Assembly: GCF_046271865.1 (NCBI RefSeq)
Contig: NZ_CP176580.1
Span: 868,001 to 932,000, forward strand
Length of the DNA stretch: 64,000 nt
Origin: Nitrincola salilacus
Lineage (GTDB): Bacteria > Pseudomonadota > Gammaproteobacteria > Pseudomonadales > Balneatricaceae
Reading direction: 5' to 3'
A program made the position numbers and the translations under genes. Shown in pieces: positions 17,313-26,328 of this stretch; within the stretch, counting starts at the first letter, position 1, and the number at the start of each line of letters is the position of its first letter. The notes beneath the pieces were generated by a model. That model saw only the letters and a program-made list of their open reading frames with translations. It was not told the origin of the DNA and made no database searches.

Positions 17313-19121
17313 TTACTTCTTGTTACGCTTGCGCTCATTCTCTTTCAGGAACTTCTTGCGGATGCGGATGCTGTTAGGTGTCACTTCGACCAGCTCGTCA
17401 TCTTCAATAAAGTCCAGTGCCTGTTCCAGCGAGAAGCGGATAGGCGGTGTCAGGACGATGTTCTCATCGGTACCGGAGGCACGTACGTTGGTCAGCTGTT
17501 TGCCCTTGGTGGGGTTAACCACCAGGTCGTTGTTACGGCTGTGGATACCGATAACCATGCCTTCGTAGACTTCGATGTTAGGGTCGACGAACAGACGTCC
17601 GCGCTCCTGCAGAGTGAACAGGGCATAACCCAGCACTTTACCGTTGACCATGGAAACCAGCACGCCATTCTGACGATTGCCCAGTTCACCCGCCTTGACC
17701 GGACCATAGTGGTCAAAGATCGAGGTCATGATGCCGGTACCGGATGTCATGGTCAGGAACTGGCTGCGGAAGCCGATCAGGCCACGTGAAGGGATCATGA
17801 AGGTAATGCGTACACGACCCTTACCATCCACTTCCATATTGGTCATGTCGCCTTTACGCTTGCCCAGATCCTCAATGACGGATCCCTGATGATGCTCTTC
17901 AACATCCAGCATGACCAGTTCATAAGGCTCGTGAATGACGCCATCCACTTCTTTCTGAATAACTTCTGGACGTGATACGCCGATCTCATAACCTTCGCGG
18001 CGCATGGACTCGATCAGAACCGACAGATGCAGTTCGCCACGACCGGATACCTTGAATTTCTCAGGGCTGTCACCCTGCTGAACGCGCAGTGCAACGTTGT
18101 GCACCAGTTCGCGCTCGAGACGATCCTTGATATTACGGCTGGTAATGAACTTGCCTTCTTTACCTGCAAAAGGTGAGTCATTGACCTGGAATGTCATGGA
18201 AACGGTCGGTTCGTCTACTGCCAGTGCCGGCAGTGCTTCAACCGTATTCGGATCGCACAGCGTATCGGATATGTTCAGCTTATCCAGACCGGTGACACAA
18301 ACGATATCGCCTGCCTGGGCATCAGTGACTTCAATACGCTCCAGACCATGGTAGCCCATGACCTGCAACACGCGGCCTGAACGCAGACCTGCATGGCTGT
18401 CAACGATCTTCACCTGAGTGTTGGGCGTCAGACGGCCACGTGTGATACGACCGATACCGATAACGCCGACATAGCTGTTGTAGTCCAGTGCAGAGATCTG
18501 CATCTGCAGCGGGCCGTCGGGATCAACATGAGGCGCATCAACGTGTTCGATAATCGCTTCAAGCAGCGGTGTCATGTCTTCGCTCATGTTCTCAACATCC
18601 AGGCCTGCAATGCCATTCAGGGCAGAGGCGTAGATGATGGGGAAATCGAGCTGTTCATCAGTGGCGCCGAGGTTGTCGAAAAGATCAAAGACCTGATCAA
18701 CGACCCAATCAGGGCGAGCACCGGGGCGGTCAACCTTGTTGATGACCACAATCGGGTGCAGGCCTCTGGCGAAAGCTTTCTGGGTCACGAAGCGAGTCTG
18801 TGGCATTGGGCCATCAACCGCATCGACCAGCAGCAGAACAGAGTCCACCATGGAGAGAACACGTTCAACTTCGCCACCGAAGTCAGCATGCCCCGGAGTG
18901 TCTACGATATTGATACGGTAGTCATGCCAGAGAATAGAGGTGTTTTTGGCCAGAATCGTGATACCACGCTCGCGCTCCTGGTCATTGGAGTCCATGACAC
19001 GCTCTTGCCCTTCATCGCGACGATGCAGAGTACCTGACTGTTGTAGAAGTTTATCGACGAGTGTAGTTTTGCCATGATCGACGTGGGCGATGATGGCGAT
19101 ATTTCTTAGGTTCTGGATCAC
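17313..19121 (-). CDS. typA: Ribosome-associated GTPase TypA/BipA
   Basis: This translational GTPase acts in 50S assembly and stress adaptation. The G domain has IIAHVDHGKTTLVDKLL (P-loop), RGITILAKN (switch I), DTPGHADFGGEVERV (switch II) and NKVDRPGARPDW. The elongation-factor fold and the TypA-specific C-terminal domain follow (VIPSRGLIGFRSQFLTMTSG; VNPTKGKQLTNVRASGTDE). I start at GTG 19121 (VIQNLRNIAII), which follows AGGTAGAG and aligns with E. coli MIEKLRNIAII, giving 602 residues. The frame is open to an ATG at 19169 without family similarity. Confidence 0.96.
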   Translation of the reverse strand: MIQNLRNIAIIAHVDHGKTTLVDKLLQQSGTLHRRDEGQERVMDSNDQERERGITILAKNTSILWHDYRINIVDTPGHADFGGEVERVLSMVDSVLLLVDAVDGPMPQTRFVTQKAFARGLHPIVVINKVDRPGARPDWVVDQVFDLFDNLGATDEQLDFPIIYASALNGIAGLDVENMSEDMTPLLEAIIEHVDAPHVDPDGPLQMQISALDYNSYVGVIGIGRITRGRLTPNTQVKIVDSHAGLRSGRVLQVMGYHGLERIEVTDAQAGDIVCVTGLDKLNISDTLCDPNTVEALPALAVDEPTVSMTFQVNDSPFAGKEGKFITSRNIKDRLERELVHNVALRVQQGDSPEKFKVSGRGELHLSVLIESMRREGYEIGVSRPEVIQKEVDGVIHEPYELVMLDVEEHHQGSVIEDLGKRKGDMTNMEVDGKGRVRITFMIPSRGLIGFRSQFLTMTSGTGIMTSIFDHYGPVKAGELGNRQNGVLVSMVNGKVLGYALFTLQERGRLFVDPNIEVYEGMVIGIHSRNNDLVVNPTKGKQLTNVRASGTDENIVLTPPIRFSLEQALDFIEDDELVEVTPNSIRIRKKFLKENERKRNKK

Positions 19122-19303
19122 GCGCTCTACCTGGGGTCCTGTTTCGAAGGCCAACATTATACGGGACACGCGGTCAACAATCGATCACTAAAGCACTTGC
19201 TTGTCAATTATATTCTTGTCGCTCCAGGATAGGGCAGGAAAATGTGGTTTGGTATAAGCTGGTGATCAGCAATTGGGAGTTATGGAGAGCAAATTTTCTA
19301 TAT

Positions 19304-19320
19304 CGCACTGATTTGGTGCG
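19304..19320. promoter_or_regulatory. NtrC-binding site, distal, upstream of glnA
   Basis: The sequence CGCACTGATTTGGTGCG is a palindrome close to the NtrC consensus TGCACC-N5-GGTGCA. It lies about 110 bases upstream of the sigma-54 promoter, the normal place for an NtrC enhancer. A further symmetrical sequence, ATGGTGCACCAT, lies at 19344-19355. Confidence 0.75.
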
Positions 19321-19399
19321 CTCAAAAGCTGTGATGAAACATTATGGTGCACCATGAAATGGCTTGGCCCCGTAATGGGTCCCTGAAATCAAGGTGGTC

Positions 19400-19416
19400 A
19401 GCACTTATTTGGTGCT
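19400..19416. promoter_or_regulatory. NtrC-type site overlapping the glnA promoter
   Basis: AGCACTTATTTGGTGCT is a second NtrC-like palindrome and abuts the -24 element. A site this close to the promoter would more likely damp or modulate transcription than act as the main enhancer. Confidence 0.65.
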
Positions 19417-19431
19417 GGCACGGTGTTTGCT
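19416..19431 (+). promoter_or_regulatory. Sigma-54 promoter of glnA
   Basis: TGGCACGGTGTTTGCT matches the -24/-12 consensus TGGCAC-N5-TTGCW exactly, 96 bases before the glnA start. With the NtrC sites upstream it indicates nitrogen-limited expression. Confidence 0.9.
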
Positions 19432-19526
19432 TAGTAAAAAGACAAGAGGAAGGCAAGTCGTTGCAACCGGTTTGAAGTGCCAGATCGGACTTCCGGACAA
19501 CAATTCATTCAAGTGGAGAGAGTCGT

Positions 19527-20933
19527 ATGTCAGAGCATACTCTGAATCTGATTAAAGAAAGCGGTGCAAAGTGGGTCGACATGCGTTTTACCGATTTTAA
19601 AGGTAAAGAGCAGCACGTCACTATTCCGGTATCTGATATGGGTGATTCCTTCTTTGAAGAAGGAAAAATGTTTGATGGCTCTTCAATCGCCGGTTGGAAG
19701 GGTATCAACGAATCCGACATGATCCTGATGCCTGACGACAGTGCAACAATCCTGGATCCTTTCTGCGAAGCGCCTACTGTTATCGTTCGCTGCAACATCG
19801 TTGAGCCAGCTACCGGTCAGGGTTATGACCGTGACCCACGCTCTGTTGCTCTGCGTGCTGAGCAGTACCTGAAATCTACTGGTATCGCTGATACAGCGAT
19901 GCTTGGCCCTGAGCCAGAGTTCTTCGTATTTGACGAAGTTAACTGGCATGCGGATATCGGTGGCTGTGGTTACACCATCTCCTCCGAAGAAGCTTCCTGG
20001 GCATCCAGCCACAAAATTGAAGGTGGCAACACCGGTCACCGTCCACGTGTAAAAGGTGGTTACTTCCCAGTTCCACCAATCGACTCTCTGCATGATCTGC
20101 GTGCGGCGATGTGCGACGCGATGGAAGCGATGGGTCTGACCATCGAAGTTCACCACCACGAAGTAGCGACTGCTGGTCAGTGCGAAATCGGTGTGCGTGG
20201 CAACACGTTGGTGAAGAAAGCTGACGAAGTACAGATTCTGAAATATGCCGTACACAACGTTGCTCATGCTTATGGCAAAACAGCTACCTTCATGCCTAAG
20301 CCGCTGGTAGGCGACAATGGTTCAGGTATGCATGTTCACCTGTCCATGAACAAAGATGGCGTCAACATCTTTGCCGGTGACGGCTACGGTGGTCTGAGCG
20401 AAACAGCTCTGTACTATATCGGTGGTATCGTAAAACATGCCAAGGCGCTGAACGCCCTTTGCAACCCTTCTACCAACTCTTACAAGCGTCTGGTACCAGG
20501 CTTTGAAGCACCAGTCATGCTGGCTTACTCTGCCCGTAACCGTTCAGCGTCTCTGCGTATTCCTTACACCACTACGCCTAAAGCACGTCGTGTGGAAGCG
20601 CGTTTCCCTGATCCAGCTGCCAACCCTTACCTGTGCTTTGCCGGACTGCTGATGGCGGGTATCGACGGTATCCAGAACAAGATTCACCCTGGCGACCCAG
20701 CTGACAAGGATCTTTACGATCTGCCAGCTGAAGAAGCCAAGCTGATCCCGACTGTTGCATCAAGCCTGACTGAAGCACTGGATTGTCTGGAAGCAGATCA
20801 CGAGTTCCTGACCAAGGGCGGCGTGTTCTCCAAGGATATGCTGGATGCTTACATCAAGCTGAAACGTGCTGATGTTGAGCGTGTCAACATGACCACTCAC
20901 CCAGTCGAATTCGACCTGTACTACTCAGTTTAA
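19527..20933 (+). CDS. glnA: Glutamine synthetase type I
   Basis: The enzyme makes glutamine from glutamate, ammonia and ATP. Its 468 residues are typical of the dodecameric GSI-beta class. Visible signatures are MFDGSSIAGWKGINESDM, GPEPEFFVFD, NGSGMHVHLSMNKDG, KRLVPGFEAPVMLAYSARNRSASLRIP, and the adenylylation site DLYDLP with Tyr397. The tyrosine suggests control by GlnE adenylylation as well as by NtrC at the gene. GTGGAGAG precedes the ATG. A strong terminator follows. Confidence 0.98.
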   Translation: MSEHTLNLIKESGAKWVDMRFTDFKGKEQHVTIPVSDMGDSFFEEGKMFDGSSIAGWKGINESDMILMPDDSATILDPFCEAPTVIVRCNIVEPATGQGYDRDPRSVALRAEQYLKSTGIADTAMLGPEPEFFVFDEVNWHADIGGCGYTISSEEASWASSHKIEGGNTGHRPRVKGGYFPVPPIDSLHDLRAAMCDAMEAMGLTIEVHHHEVATAGQCEIGVRGNTLVKKADEVQILKYAVHNVAHAYGKTATFMPKPLVGDNGSGMHVHLSMNKDGVNIFAGDGYGGLSETALYYIGGIVKHAKALNALCNPSTNSYKRLVPGFEAPVMLAYSARNRSASLRIPYTTTPKARRVEARFPDPAANPYLCFAGLLMAGIDGIQNKIHPGDPADKDLYDLPAEEAKLIPTVASSLTEALDCLEADHEFLTKGGVFSKDMLDAYIKLKRADVERVNMTTHPVEFDLYYSV

Positions 20934-20952
20934 GAGGCCTGCAGGCGATATC

Positions 20953-20979
20953 AAAAAACCTCCTCCGGGAGGTTTTTTT
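20953..20979 (+). terminator. Rho-independent terminator of glnA
   Basis: A stem of ACCTCC/GGAGGT with flanking A and T runs and a short loop ends in seven T. It lies 20 bases after the glnA stop. Confidence 0.9.
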
Positions 20980-21123
20980 GTCTTGGGGGTAATGACCCTC
21001 TCCTCTGGGCTTTGCAGAGAGTAGCCCTGCAAGTAGTAGCCCTGCAAGAGTGCAGAGGAGAGGGCGGGTTATCTGATTGATTAAAAATCATATTTTTGTT
21101 GGATGCACGCTAATTGTGAGTTA

Positions 21124-21140
21124 TGCACTATAATGGTGCA
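21124..21140. promoter_or_regulatory. NtrC-binding site upstream of ntrBC
   Basis: TGCACTATAATGGTGCA is a near-perfect NtrC palindrome, 220 bases upstream of ntrB. In enterobacteria a similar site represses glnL transcription. I found no clear sigma-54 promoter in this stretch. Confidence 0.75.
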
Positions 21141-21359
21141 TAGTGAATGTCCTTTTTTGGTGTGATGCTGCATAGGTGCCTGCCAGAGACTACGTCAGCA
21201 TACTGCAGAGCTACCCCAACACTACGCCAGCACTAACGCCATAGCCCTGTCATGCCAGTTTCAGGCTGGTTTCAGGTCAGTTTCAGGCTAGTTGAGCCCG
21301 ATAGTGAGTTGTGGCCTCTATTTTGCAAGATCAGTAACAAGAGATCGGAGAGTGGGTGA

Positions 21360-22433
21360 ATGTTTCGTCACGATGTAAGTCGCCAGATACTGGAAAACCT
21401 GACCACAGCCGTACTGTTGCTGGATCAGCAGTTGTGTATTCAGTACATGAACCCGGCTGCCGAGATGTTGCTGGAGGCCTCTTCGCGGCGCCTGTTGAAC
21501 CGGCCCTTTGAAGAGTGGTTGTCACCCTGCAAGGAGGATCTGGAGGTGTTGCGTGAGTCTTTCCGTACCGGGCATCCCTACAGCAAGCGTGAAGCCAGAC
21601 TGATCACTCAGGCAGGGCAGGAGCTGATCGTGGATTACAGCGTTAACCCCATGTCCCACAAGGGATTGCTGTTGGAGATTCAGGCCAGAGATCGTCTGAT
21701 GCGCATCGAACGCGAAGAGGAACTGCTGACCCGACATGCCACGGCGCGTTCACTGGTTCGCGGACTGGCGCATGAGATCAAGAATCCGCTGGGCGGAATT
21801 CGGGGTGCGGCGCAACTGCTGGAGCGGGAGCTGGATAACGAGGAGCTGCACGATTACACCCGCGTTATCATCGACGAAGCGGATCGCCTGCGCAATCTGG
21901 TGGATCGTCTGCTGGGTCCGCACAAGCTGCCGCGCATTGAGGACGTCAATATCCATGCGTTGCTGGAGCGGGTTTGCAGCCTGGTCAGTGCCGAATCGGG
22001 CAGCACGTTGGTGTTCCTGCGCGATTATGATCCCAGTATTCCTGAGTTCAGGGGTGATAAAGAGCAGTTGATCCAGGCGATTCTGAATATCGTGCGCAAC
22101 GCCATGGAGGCGCTGCAGGGAGCCGCAACACCGGATCCGCAGATCATGATCAGAACCCGTGCGCTGCGACAGATCACGCTGGGCAGCGAGAAACACCGCC
22201 TGGTCTGTTCAGTCGAGATTATCGACAACGGACCCGGTATACCACCCGATCTGGTGAACTCAATTTTTTATCCAATGGTCACGGGGCGTGCCGATGGATC
22301 AGGGCTTGGCCTGTCGATAGCACAGGCGATCATCAATCAGCATAAAGGGCTGATCGAATGCTCATCAGAGCCTGGGCAAACCCGTTTCCAATTACTAATT
22401 CCACTGGAGCAAAAGTATGAAAACGCCGGGTAA
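21360..22433 (+). CDS. glnL: Nitrogen regulation sensor kinase NtrB
   Basis: This cytosolic histidine kinase/phosphatase of the NtrB-NtrC system is 357 residues. The N-terminal PAS domain (ILENLTTAVLLLDQQLCIQYMNPAAEMLL) is followed by the H-box GLAHEIKNPLGGIRGAAQLLE with phospho-acceptor His138. The ATP-binding boxes are NIVRNAMEAL, DNGPGIPPDLV and GRADGSGLGLSIAQAI. Its end overlaps ntrC by 17 bases, indicating coupled translation. PII protein probably controls its phosphatase activity, as in the family. Confidence 0.95.
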   Translation: MFRHDVSRQILENLTTAVLLLDQQLCIQYMNPAAEMLLEASSRRLLNRPFEEWLSPCKEDLEVLRESFRTGHPYSKREARLITQAGQELIVDYSVNPMSHKGLLLEIQARDRLMRIEREEELLTRHATARSLVRGLAHEIKNPLGGIRGAAQLLERELDNEELHDYTRVIIDEADRLRNLVDRLLGPHKLPRIEDVNIHALLERVCSLVSAESGSTLVFLRDYDPSIPEFRGDKEQLIQAILNIVRNAMEALQGAATPDPQIMIRTRALRQITLGSEKHRLVCSVEIIDNGPGIPPDLVNSIFYPMVTGRADGSGLGLSIAQAIINQHKGLIECSSEPGQTRFQLLIPLEQKYENAG

Positions 22434-23847
22434 TGTCTGGATTGTGGATGATGACCGATCGATCCGATGGGTGCTGGACAAGGCCCTCAGTTCTGCCGGT
22501 ATTCAGGCCTCAGCGTTTGAAAGTGCAGACGAGCTGATTAAACGTCTGGAGCGGGAACAGCCGGACGCCATCGTCAGTGATATCAGAATGCCGGGTACCG
22601 ATGGCCTGCAACTGCTGGAGCATATTCAGGGACTCTATCCGGATATGCCGATCATCATCATGACCGCCCATTCGGATCTCGACAGCGCCGTGGCCTCCTA
22701 TCGCGGTGGCGCCTTTGAGTACCTGCCCAAGCCCTTTGATGTCGATGATGCCGTGGCACTGGTGCGCAGAGCACTGGAACATGCCTATGAGCGGCGCCAG
22801 AAAACCCCGGATCAGGAAAATCCCGACACCGCCGAGATCATCGGTGAAGCCCCTGCCATGCAGGAGGTGTTCCGGGCGATCGGTCGGCTGTCGCAGTCCA
22901 ATATTACCGTGCTGATCAATGGTGATTCCGGTACGGGAAAGGAGTTGGTGGCACATGCGCTGCATCGGCACAGCCCACGTGCCAGCAAACCCTTCATCCC
23001 GTTGAACATGGCCGCCATTCCACGTGATCTGATTGAGTCTGAGCTGTTCGGGCATGAGAAGGGTGCCTTTACCGGTGCTGCCGCTGCAAGGCGGGGTCGC
23101 TTCGAACAGTCCGACGGTGGCACGCTGTTTCTGGATGAGATCGGTGATATGCCAGCCGAAACCCAGACCCGCCTGCTGCGTGTACTGGCAGATGGCGAGT
23201 TCTATCGGGTCGGTGGGCATACACCGGTCAAGGTGGATGTGCGAATCATCGCTGCCACCCATCAGAACCTGGAACAACTGGTGCGGGAAGGGCGCTTTCG
23301 TGAAGACCTTTTTCATCGGCTTAACGTCATCCGTATCCATATTCCAAAGCTGTCGCAGCGGCGTGAAGATATCCCACGGCTGGCGCGCTACTTTCTGGCG
23401 CGCTCTGCCGAAGAGCTTAATGTCGAGCCGAAGATGCTCAAGTCCGAGACGGAAGCCTTCCTCTGTGAACTGCCGTGGCAGGGGAATGTGCGGCAGTTGG
23501 AGAATACCTGTCGCTGGCTGACGGTGATGGCATCAGGGCGCGAAGTGCTGGTGTCTGATCTGCCACCGGAGCTGCTGGAGCAGCAGGAGAGTGGCAGTGT
23601 GGTCAGTGGCAGTTGGGAGCAACTGTTGCGTCATTGGGCCGATCAGCAGCTGTCACGCGGGCGTGTCTCGATTCTGGATGAGGCGGTGCCGCAGTTTGAG
23701 CGGGCGATGATTGAGGTTGCGCTGAAACATACGGCAGGCCGACGACGCGATGCGGCGCAGTTGCTGGGCTGGGGACGCAATACCCTGACCCGCAAGATCA
23801 AGGAATTGAACCTTGATGAAGTGATGGCCGATGAGGATGATGATTAA
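22417..23847 (+). CDS. glnG: Nitrogen regulation response regulator NtrC
   Basis: This 476-residue sigma-54 activator has a receiver domain (VWIVDDDRSIRWVL; phospho-acceptor Asp55 in SDIRMPG) and an AAA+ domain with Walker A INGDSGTGKELVAHAL, the sigma-54 contact loop KGAFTGAAAARRGRF and Walker B GGTLFLDEIGDM. A Fis-type helix-turn-helix ends the protein (GRRRDAAQLLGWGRNTLTRKIKEL). It overlaps ntrB and is the expected activator of the glnA promoter at 19416. Confidence 0.97.
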   Translation: MKTPGNVWIVDDDRSIRWVLDKALSSAGIQASAFESADELIKRLEREQPDAIVSDIRMPGTDGLQLLEHIQGLYPDMPIIIMTAHSDLDSAVASYRGGAFEYLPKPFDVDDAVALVRRALEHAYERRQKTPDQENPDTAEIIGEAPAMQEVFRAIGRLSQSNITVLINGDSGTGKELVAHALHRHSPRASKPFIPLNMAAIPRDLIESELFGHEKGAFTGAAAARRGRFEQSDGGTLFLDEIGDMPAETQTRLLRVLADGEFYRVGGHTPVKVDVRIIAATHQNLEQLVREGRFREDLFHRLNVIRIHIPKLSQRREDIPRLARYFLARSAEELNVEPKMLKSETEAFLCELPWQGNVRQLENTCRWLTVMASGREVLVSDLPPELLEQQESGSVVSGSWEQLLRHWADQQLSRGRVSILDEAVPQFERAMIEVALKHTAGRRRDAAQLLGWGRNTLTRKIKELNLDEVMADEDDD

Positions 23848-23934
23848 CACGGCTGCGCACAGATCGTTATAATGGGCCCCCTTCAGGCTACAACTGTTGC
23901 CTGAATCACCGAATCTGCCTGGGAGCCCTGTAGC

Positions 23935-24408
23935 ATGCTGCATGTCGTGTTGTTTGAGCCGGAGATACCGCCCAATACCGGTAACATCATCCGTTTGTGT
24001 GCCAACACCGGCTTTCATCTGCACCTGATTCGCCCGCTCGGCTTCGAGCTGGATGACAAGCGCCTACGGCGTGCCGGACTTGATTATCACGAGTGGGCCA
24101 GGGTCAAGGTGCATGACGATCTGGACCAATGCATCGCCAGTGTGGCGCCCGGGCAGGTCTGGGCGCTGACCACGCATGCCACCACCCGCTATACTGATGC
24201 CCGCTTTACCCCCGGCGATATGCTGCTGTTCGGCCCGGAAACCCGCGGATTACCCCCAGCCGTGCGTGAGCAGCACAGTGGTTTGCGCCTGCCGATGTGT
24301 GCCGACAGTCGTAGCCTCAACCTTTCTAATGCCTGTGCCATCGTGGTGTATGAAGCCTGGCGGCAGCTTGATTTTGCTGGTGCGATGGGTACCGATGGGT
24401 CTGAATAA
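23935..24408 (+). CDS. trmL: tRNA (cytidine(34)-2'-O)-methyltransferase TrmL
   Basis: This SPOUT-class enzyme methylates the ribose of the wobble base in certain tRNA-Leu species. Its 157 residues show VLFEPEIPPNTGNIIRLCANTG, HLIRPLGFELDDKRLRRAGLDYHEW, LLFGPETRGLP and the knot motif LRLPMCADSRSLNLSNACAIVVYEAWRQL. It is the last recognisable backbone gene before the accessory island. Confidence 0.95.
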   Translation: MLHVVLFEPEIPPNTGNIIRLCANTGFHLHLIRPLGFELDDKRLRRAGLDYHEWARVKVHDDLDQCIASVAPGQVWALTTHATTRYTDARFTPGDMLLFGPETRGLPPAVREQHSGLRLPMCADSRSLNLSNACAIVVYEAWRQLDFAGAMGTDGSE

Positions 24409-24601
24409 AGCAGATAGTAGGATTGCACATACAAAAAGTATGTATTAGATTCAGATAACAAACAGGACGTAGTCAAGTGTGATGGAGCACCGTCGGGGCG
24501 GTAGCGTGTTTTTCGGTTGAAAAGTCGAAGTGCCACCGACCCGTGCCAGGCACCGGGTGCGCCTATCCGGGGTCGACGTAAACCCGTCCATGGGGCCTAG
24601 A
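24409..24601. other. Non-coding segment between trmL and IS4, continuing after the IS
   Basis: Without the IS, bases 24409-24601 join 26070-26300 to give about 420 bases with no convincing gene. The left part is GC-rich, with clustered CGGGG and CACCGGGTGC motifs. The right part becomes AT-rich. It is the transition from backbone to island and could hold a promoter. I found no attI or integrase. Confidence 0.5.
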
Positions 24602-26063
24602 CCCAATACTGTTTAGTTAACGATTTTGTGTCAAAATGTCCGCTATGTTTCCAAGAAAGGGGATGAGCATGGCGAGAACGAAAGCAGAGTTGTCGACGGG
24701 CGCCAGGTTGGCCGATTACCTGACAGTAGGCTTTCTGGCGATGAACTGTCCGGTAGAGAGGGTTCGGGAAGCTCTGTCGGCACACGGTGTTCACAGCCAG
24801 CGCCGGCGCGGCTTGCCGCACGAAGTGCTGGTGTACTTTGTGATGGCGATGGTGCTGTACGGCAACGTCGCTTACGAGGAAGTGCTTCGCCTGGTCATCG
24901 AGGGGTTGCGCCAGTTGCTCGGTGATGACTCACTGGCGAAGGCGACGGTCACTAAAGGCGCTATTTCCCAAGCGCGAGGAAAAGTCGGTGTCGCGCCGTT
25001 GCGCGATCTGTATTACGAGCAGGTCCAGCCCCATGGGCCAGCGGATATGCCGGGTGTGTGTTACCGGGGGCTGCGGGTCATGGCACTGGACGGTTCCACG
25101 CTCGACATGCCCGATGAGAAAGGCAATGCTGCCTACTTTGGTTACCCGGGAGCTTCCCGGGGCAGCAGCGCCTTTCCGAAGCTGCGCTTTGTCGCCATGG
25201 CCGAATGTGGCACCCACATGCTGTGTTACGCCAATCCCGGCCCTTACGGCAGTGACGAGCGCAGTTTGGCAGGAGCGGTTATCGATCAAGCGAACCCCTC
25301 CATGTTAGTGACGGCGGACAGAAATTTTTATAGCTACGCTTTCTGGCAACGCGGATGCGCCACCGGGGCCAAGCTGCTATTCCGCGTTAAGAGCAGCCTG
25401 CTTCTGCCGCGTGAACAGGAACTACCTGATGGTTCTTACCTGACGACCCTGTATCCGGGTGATAAAGCGCGACGGCGCAAGACGGAGGGCGTTCAGGTGC
25501 GGGTTATCGAATACGCCCTGGAAGGTATTCCCGATCAGGAACCGTTGTACCGATTGATTACTAACTGGCACGATAGCGAGGAGGCGCCAGCGCTGGCGCT
25601 GGCCGCCTTGTACCACCGCCGTTGGACCATCGAGCAGGCCTTTGACGAATTCAAAGTGCATCTCGCAGAGCGTGCGGTCATATTGCGCAGCAAGCGACCG
25701 GATTTGGTTGAGCAAGAGTTCTATGCGCTACTGATTGCGCATGCGGCGGTGAGGCGGTTGATGACGCAGGCCGCGACGACCACAGCCCAAGCCGCGGAGG
25801 ATTTATCGTTTATCCACGCGGTGCGGGTGTTGAGGCGCCGCCTGCCGGCTTCCGGCTCCATTCCCCCCTAAGCAGCGCCAGGCATGGCTCAACAGCTTGC
25901 TGAAGGAGATATCTAGCGGGCGAGCAGTGACCAGCCGTGGCCGACGGAACCCGCGCGGAGTAAAGCGGAAGATGGGTAATTTCCCTATCCGCAAACGGGG
26001 AGATCCACTGCACCAGCCTTGTGATCCGGTGCCAGTGGTGATATTTAACTAAACAGTATTGGG
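24602..26063. mobile_element. IS4-family insertion sequence, apparently complete
   Basis: The 18-base perfect terminal inverted repeats begin CCCAATACTGTTTAGTTA at 24602-24619 and end at 26046-26063. The element is flanked by the direct repeat CCTAGA (24596-24601 and 26064-26069). It is 1462 bases long with one transposase gene. Confidence 0.93.
24663..25871 (+). CDS. IS4-family transposase
   Basis: This DDE transposase of about 400 residues has an IS4-type N-terminal domain (RTKAELSTGARLADYLTVGF; HEVLVYFVMAMVLYGNVAYE) and catalytic segments LRVMALDGSTLDMPDEKGN, MLVTADRNFYSYAFW, and the YREK-like region LYHRRWTIEQAFDEFKVHL. The frame is intact. I chose ATG 24663 after GAAAGGGG; an ATG two codons later (MARTKAE) is equally possible. 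Confidence 0.92.
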   Translation: MSMARTKAELSTGARLADYLTVGFLAMNCPVERVREALSAHGVHSQRRRGLPHEVLVYFVMAMVLYGNVAYEEVLRLVIEGLRQLLGDDSLAKATVTKGAISQARGKVGVAPLRDLYYEQVQPHGPADMPGVCYRGLRVMALDGSTLDMPDEKGNAAYFGYPGASRGSSAFPKLRFVAMAECGTHMLCYANPGPYGSDERSLAGAVIDQANPSMLVTADRNFYSYAFWQRGCATGAKLLFRVKSSLLLPREQELPDGSYLTTLYPGDKARRRKTEGVQVRVIEYALEGIPDQEPLYRLITNWHDSEEAPALALAALYHRRWTIEQAFDEFKVHLAERAVILRSKRPDLVEQEFYALLIAHAAVRRLMTQAATTTAQAAEDLSFIHAVRVLRRRLPASGSIPP

Positions 26064-26300
26064 CCTAGACCGCAACATCCCTGTTGCGGACTCCCCCTGA
26101 TAGTCACTCCCGGTACCTGACACTCAGTTGGGTGGGTAGCCTGATATTTGAGTTACCTGATTGTTTGATTGGGTGAGCTCTGTAATTATAATTTATTCAT
26201 TTAAAACATATGGTTATGTTTTGGTTGCGAATTATTGGGTGTCGAATAAAGTATACCTTCTAAATATTTATTCTGAGGTCGTAGACCTCATTAACGAACT

Positions 26301-26307
26301 GTTGGGC
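26301..26307 (+). other. attC-type core site GTTGGGC at the start of the first cassette
   Basis: GTTGGGC fits the integron core GTTRRRY. It pairs with GCCCAAC at 27280 after the next gene, as expected for the two ends of one gene cassette. Confidence 0.5.
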
Positions 26308-26328
26308 AACTGCCAAGGAGGCGCATCG

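Noticed and set aside
21150..21185. Sigma-54 promoter before ntrB (TTGGTGTGATGCTGCA)
   Set aside because: The GG and GC elements are 9 bases apart instead of 10, and flanking bases match poorly.
24409..26300. Integron integrase or attI near the start of the array
   Set aside because: I looked for a tyrosine recombinase on both strands between trmL and the first cassette and found only the IS4 transposase and non-coding sequence.
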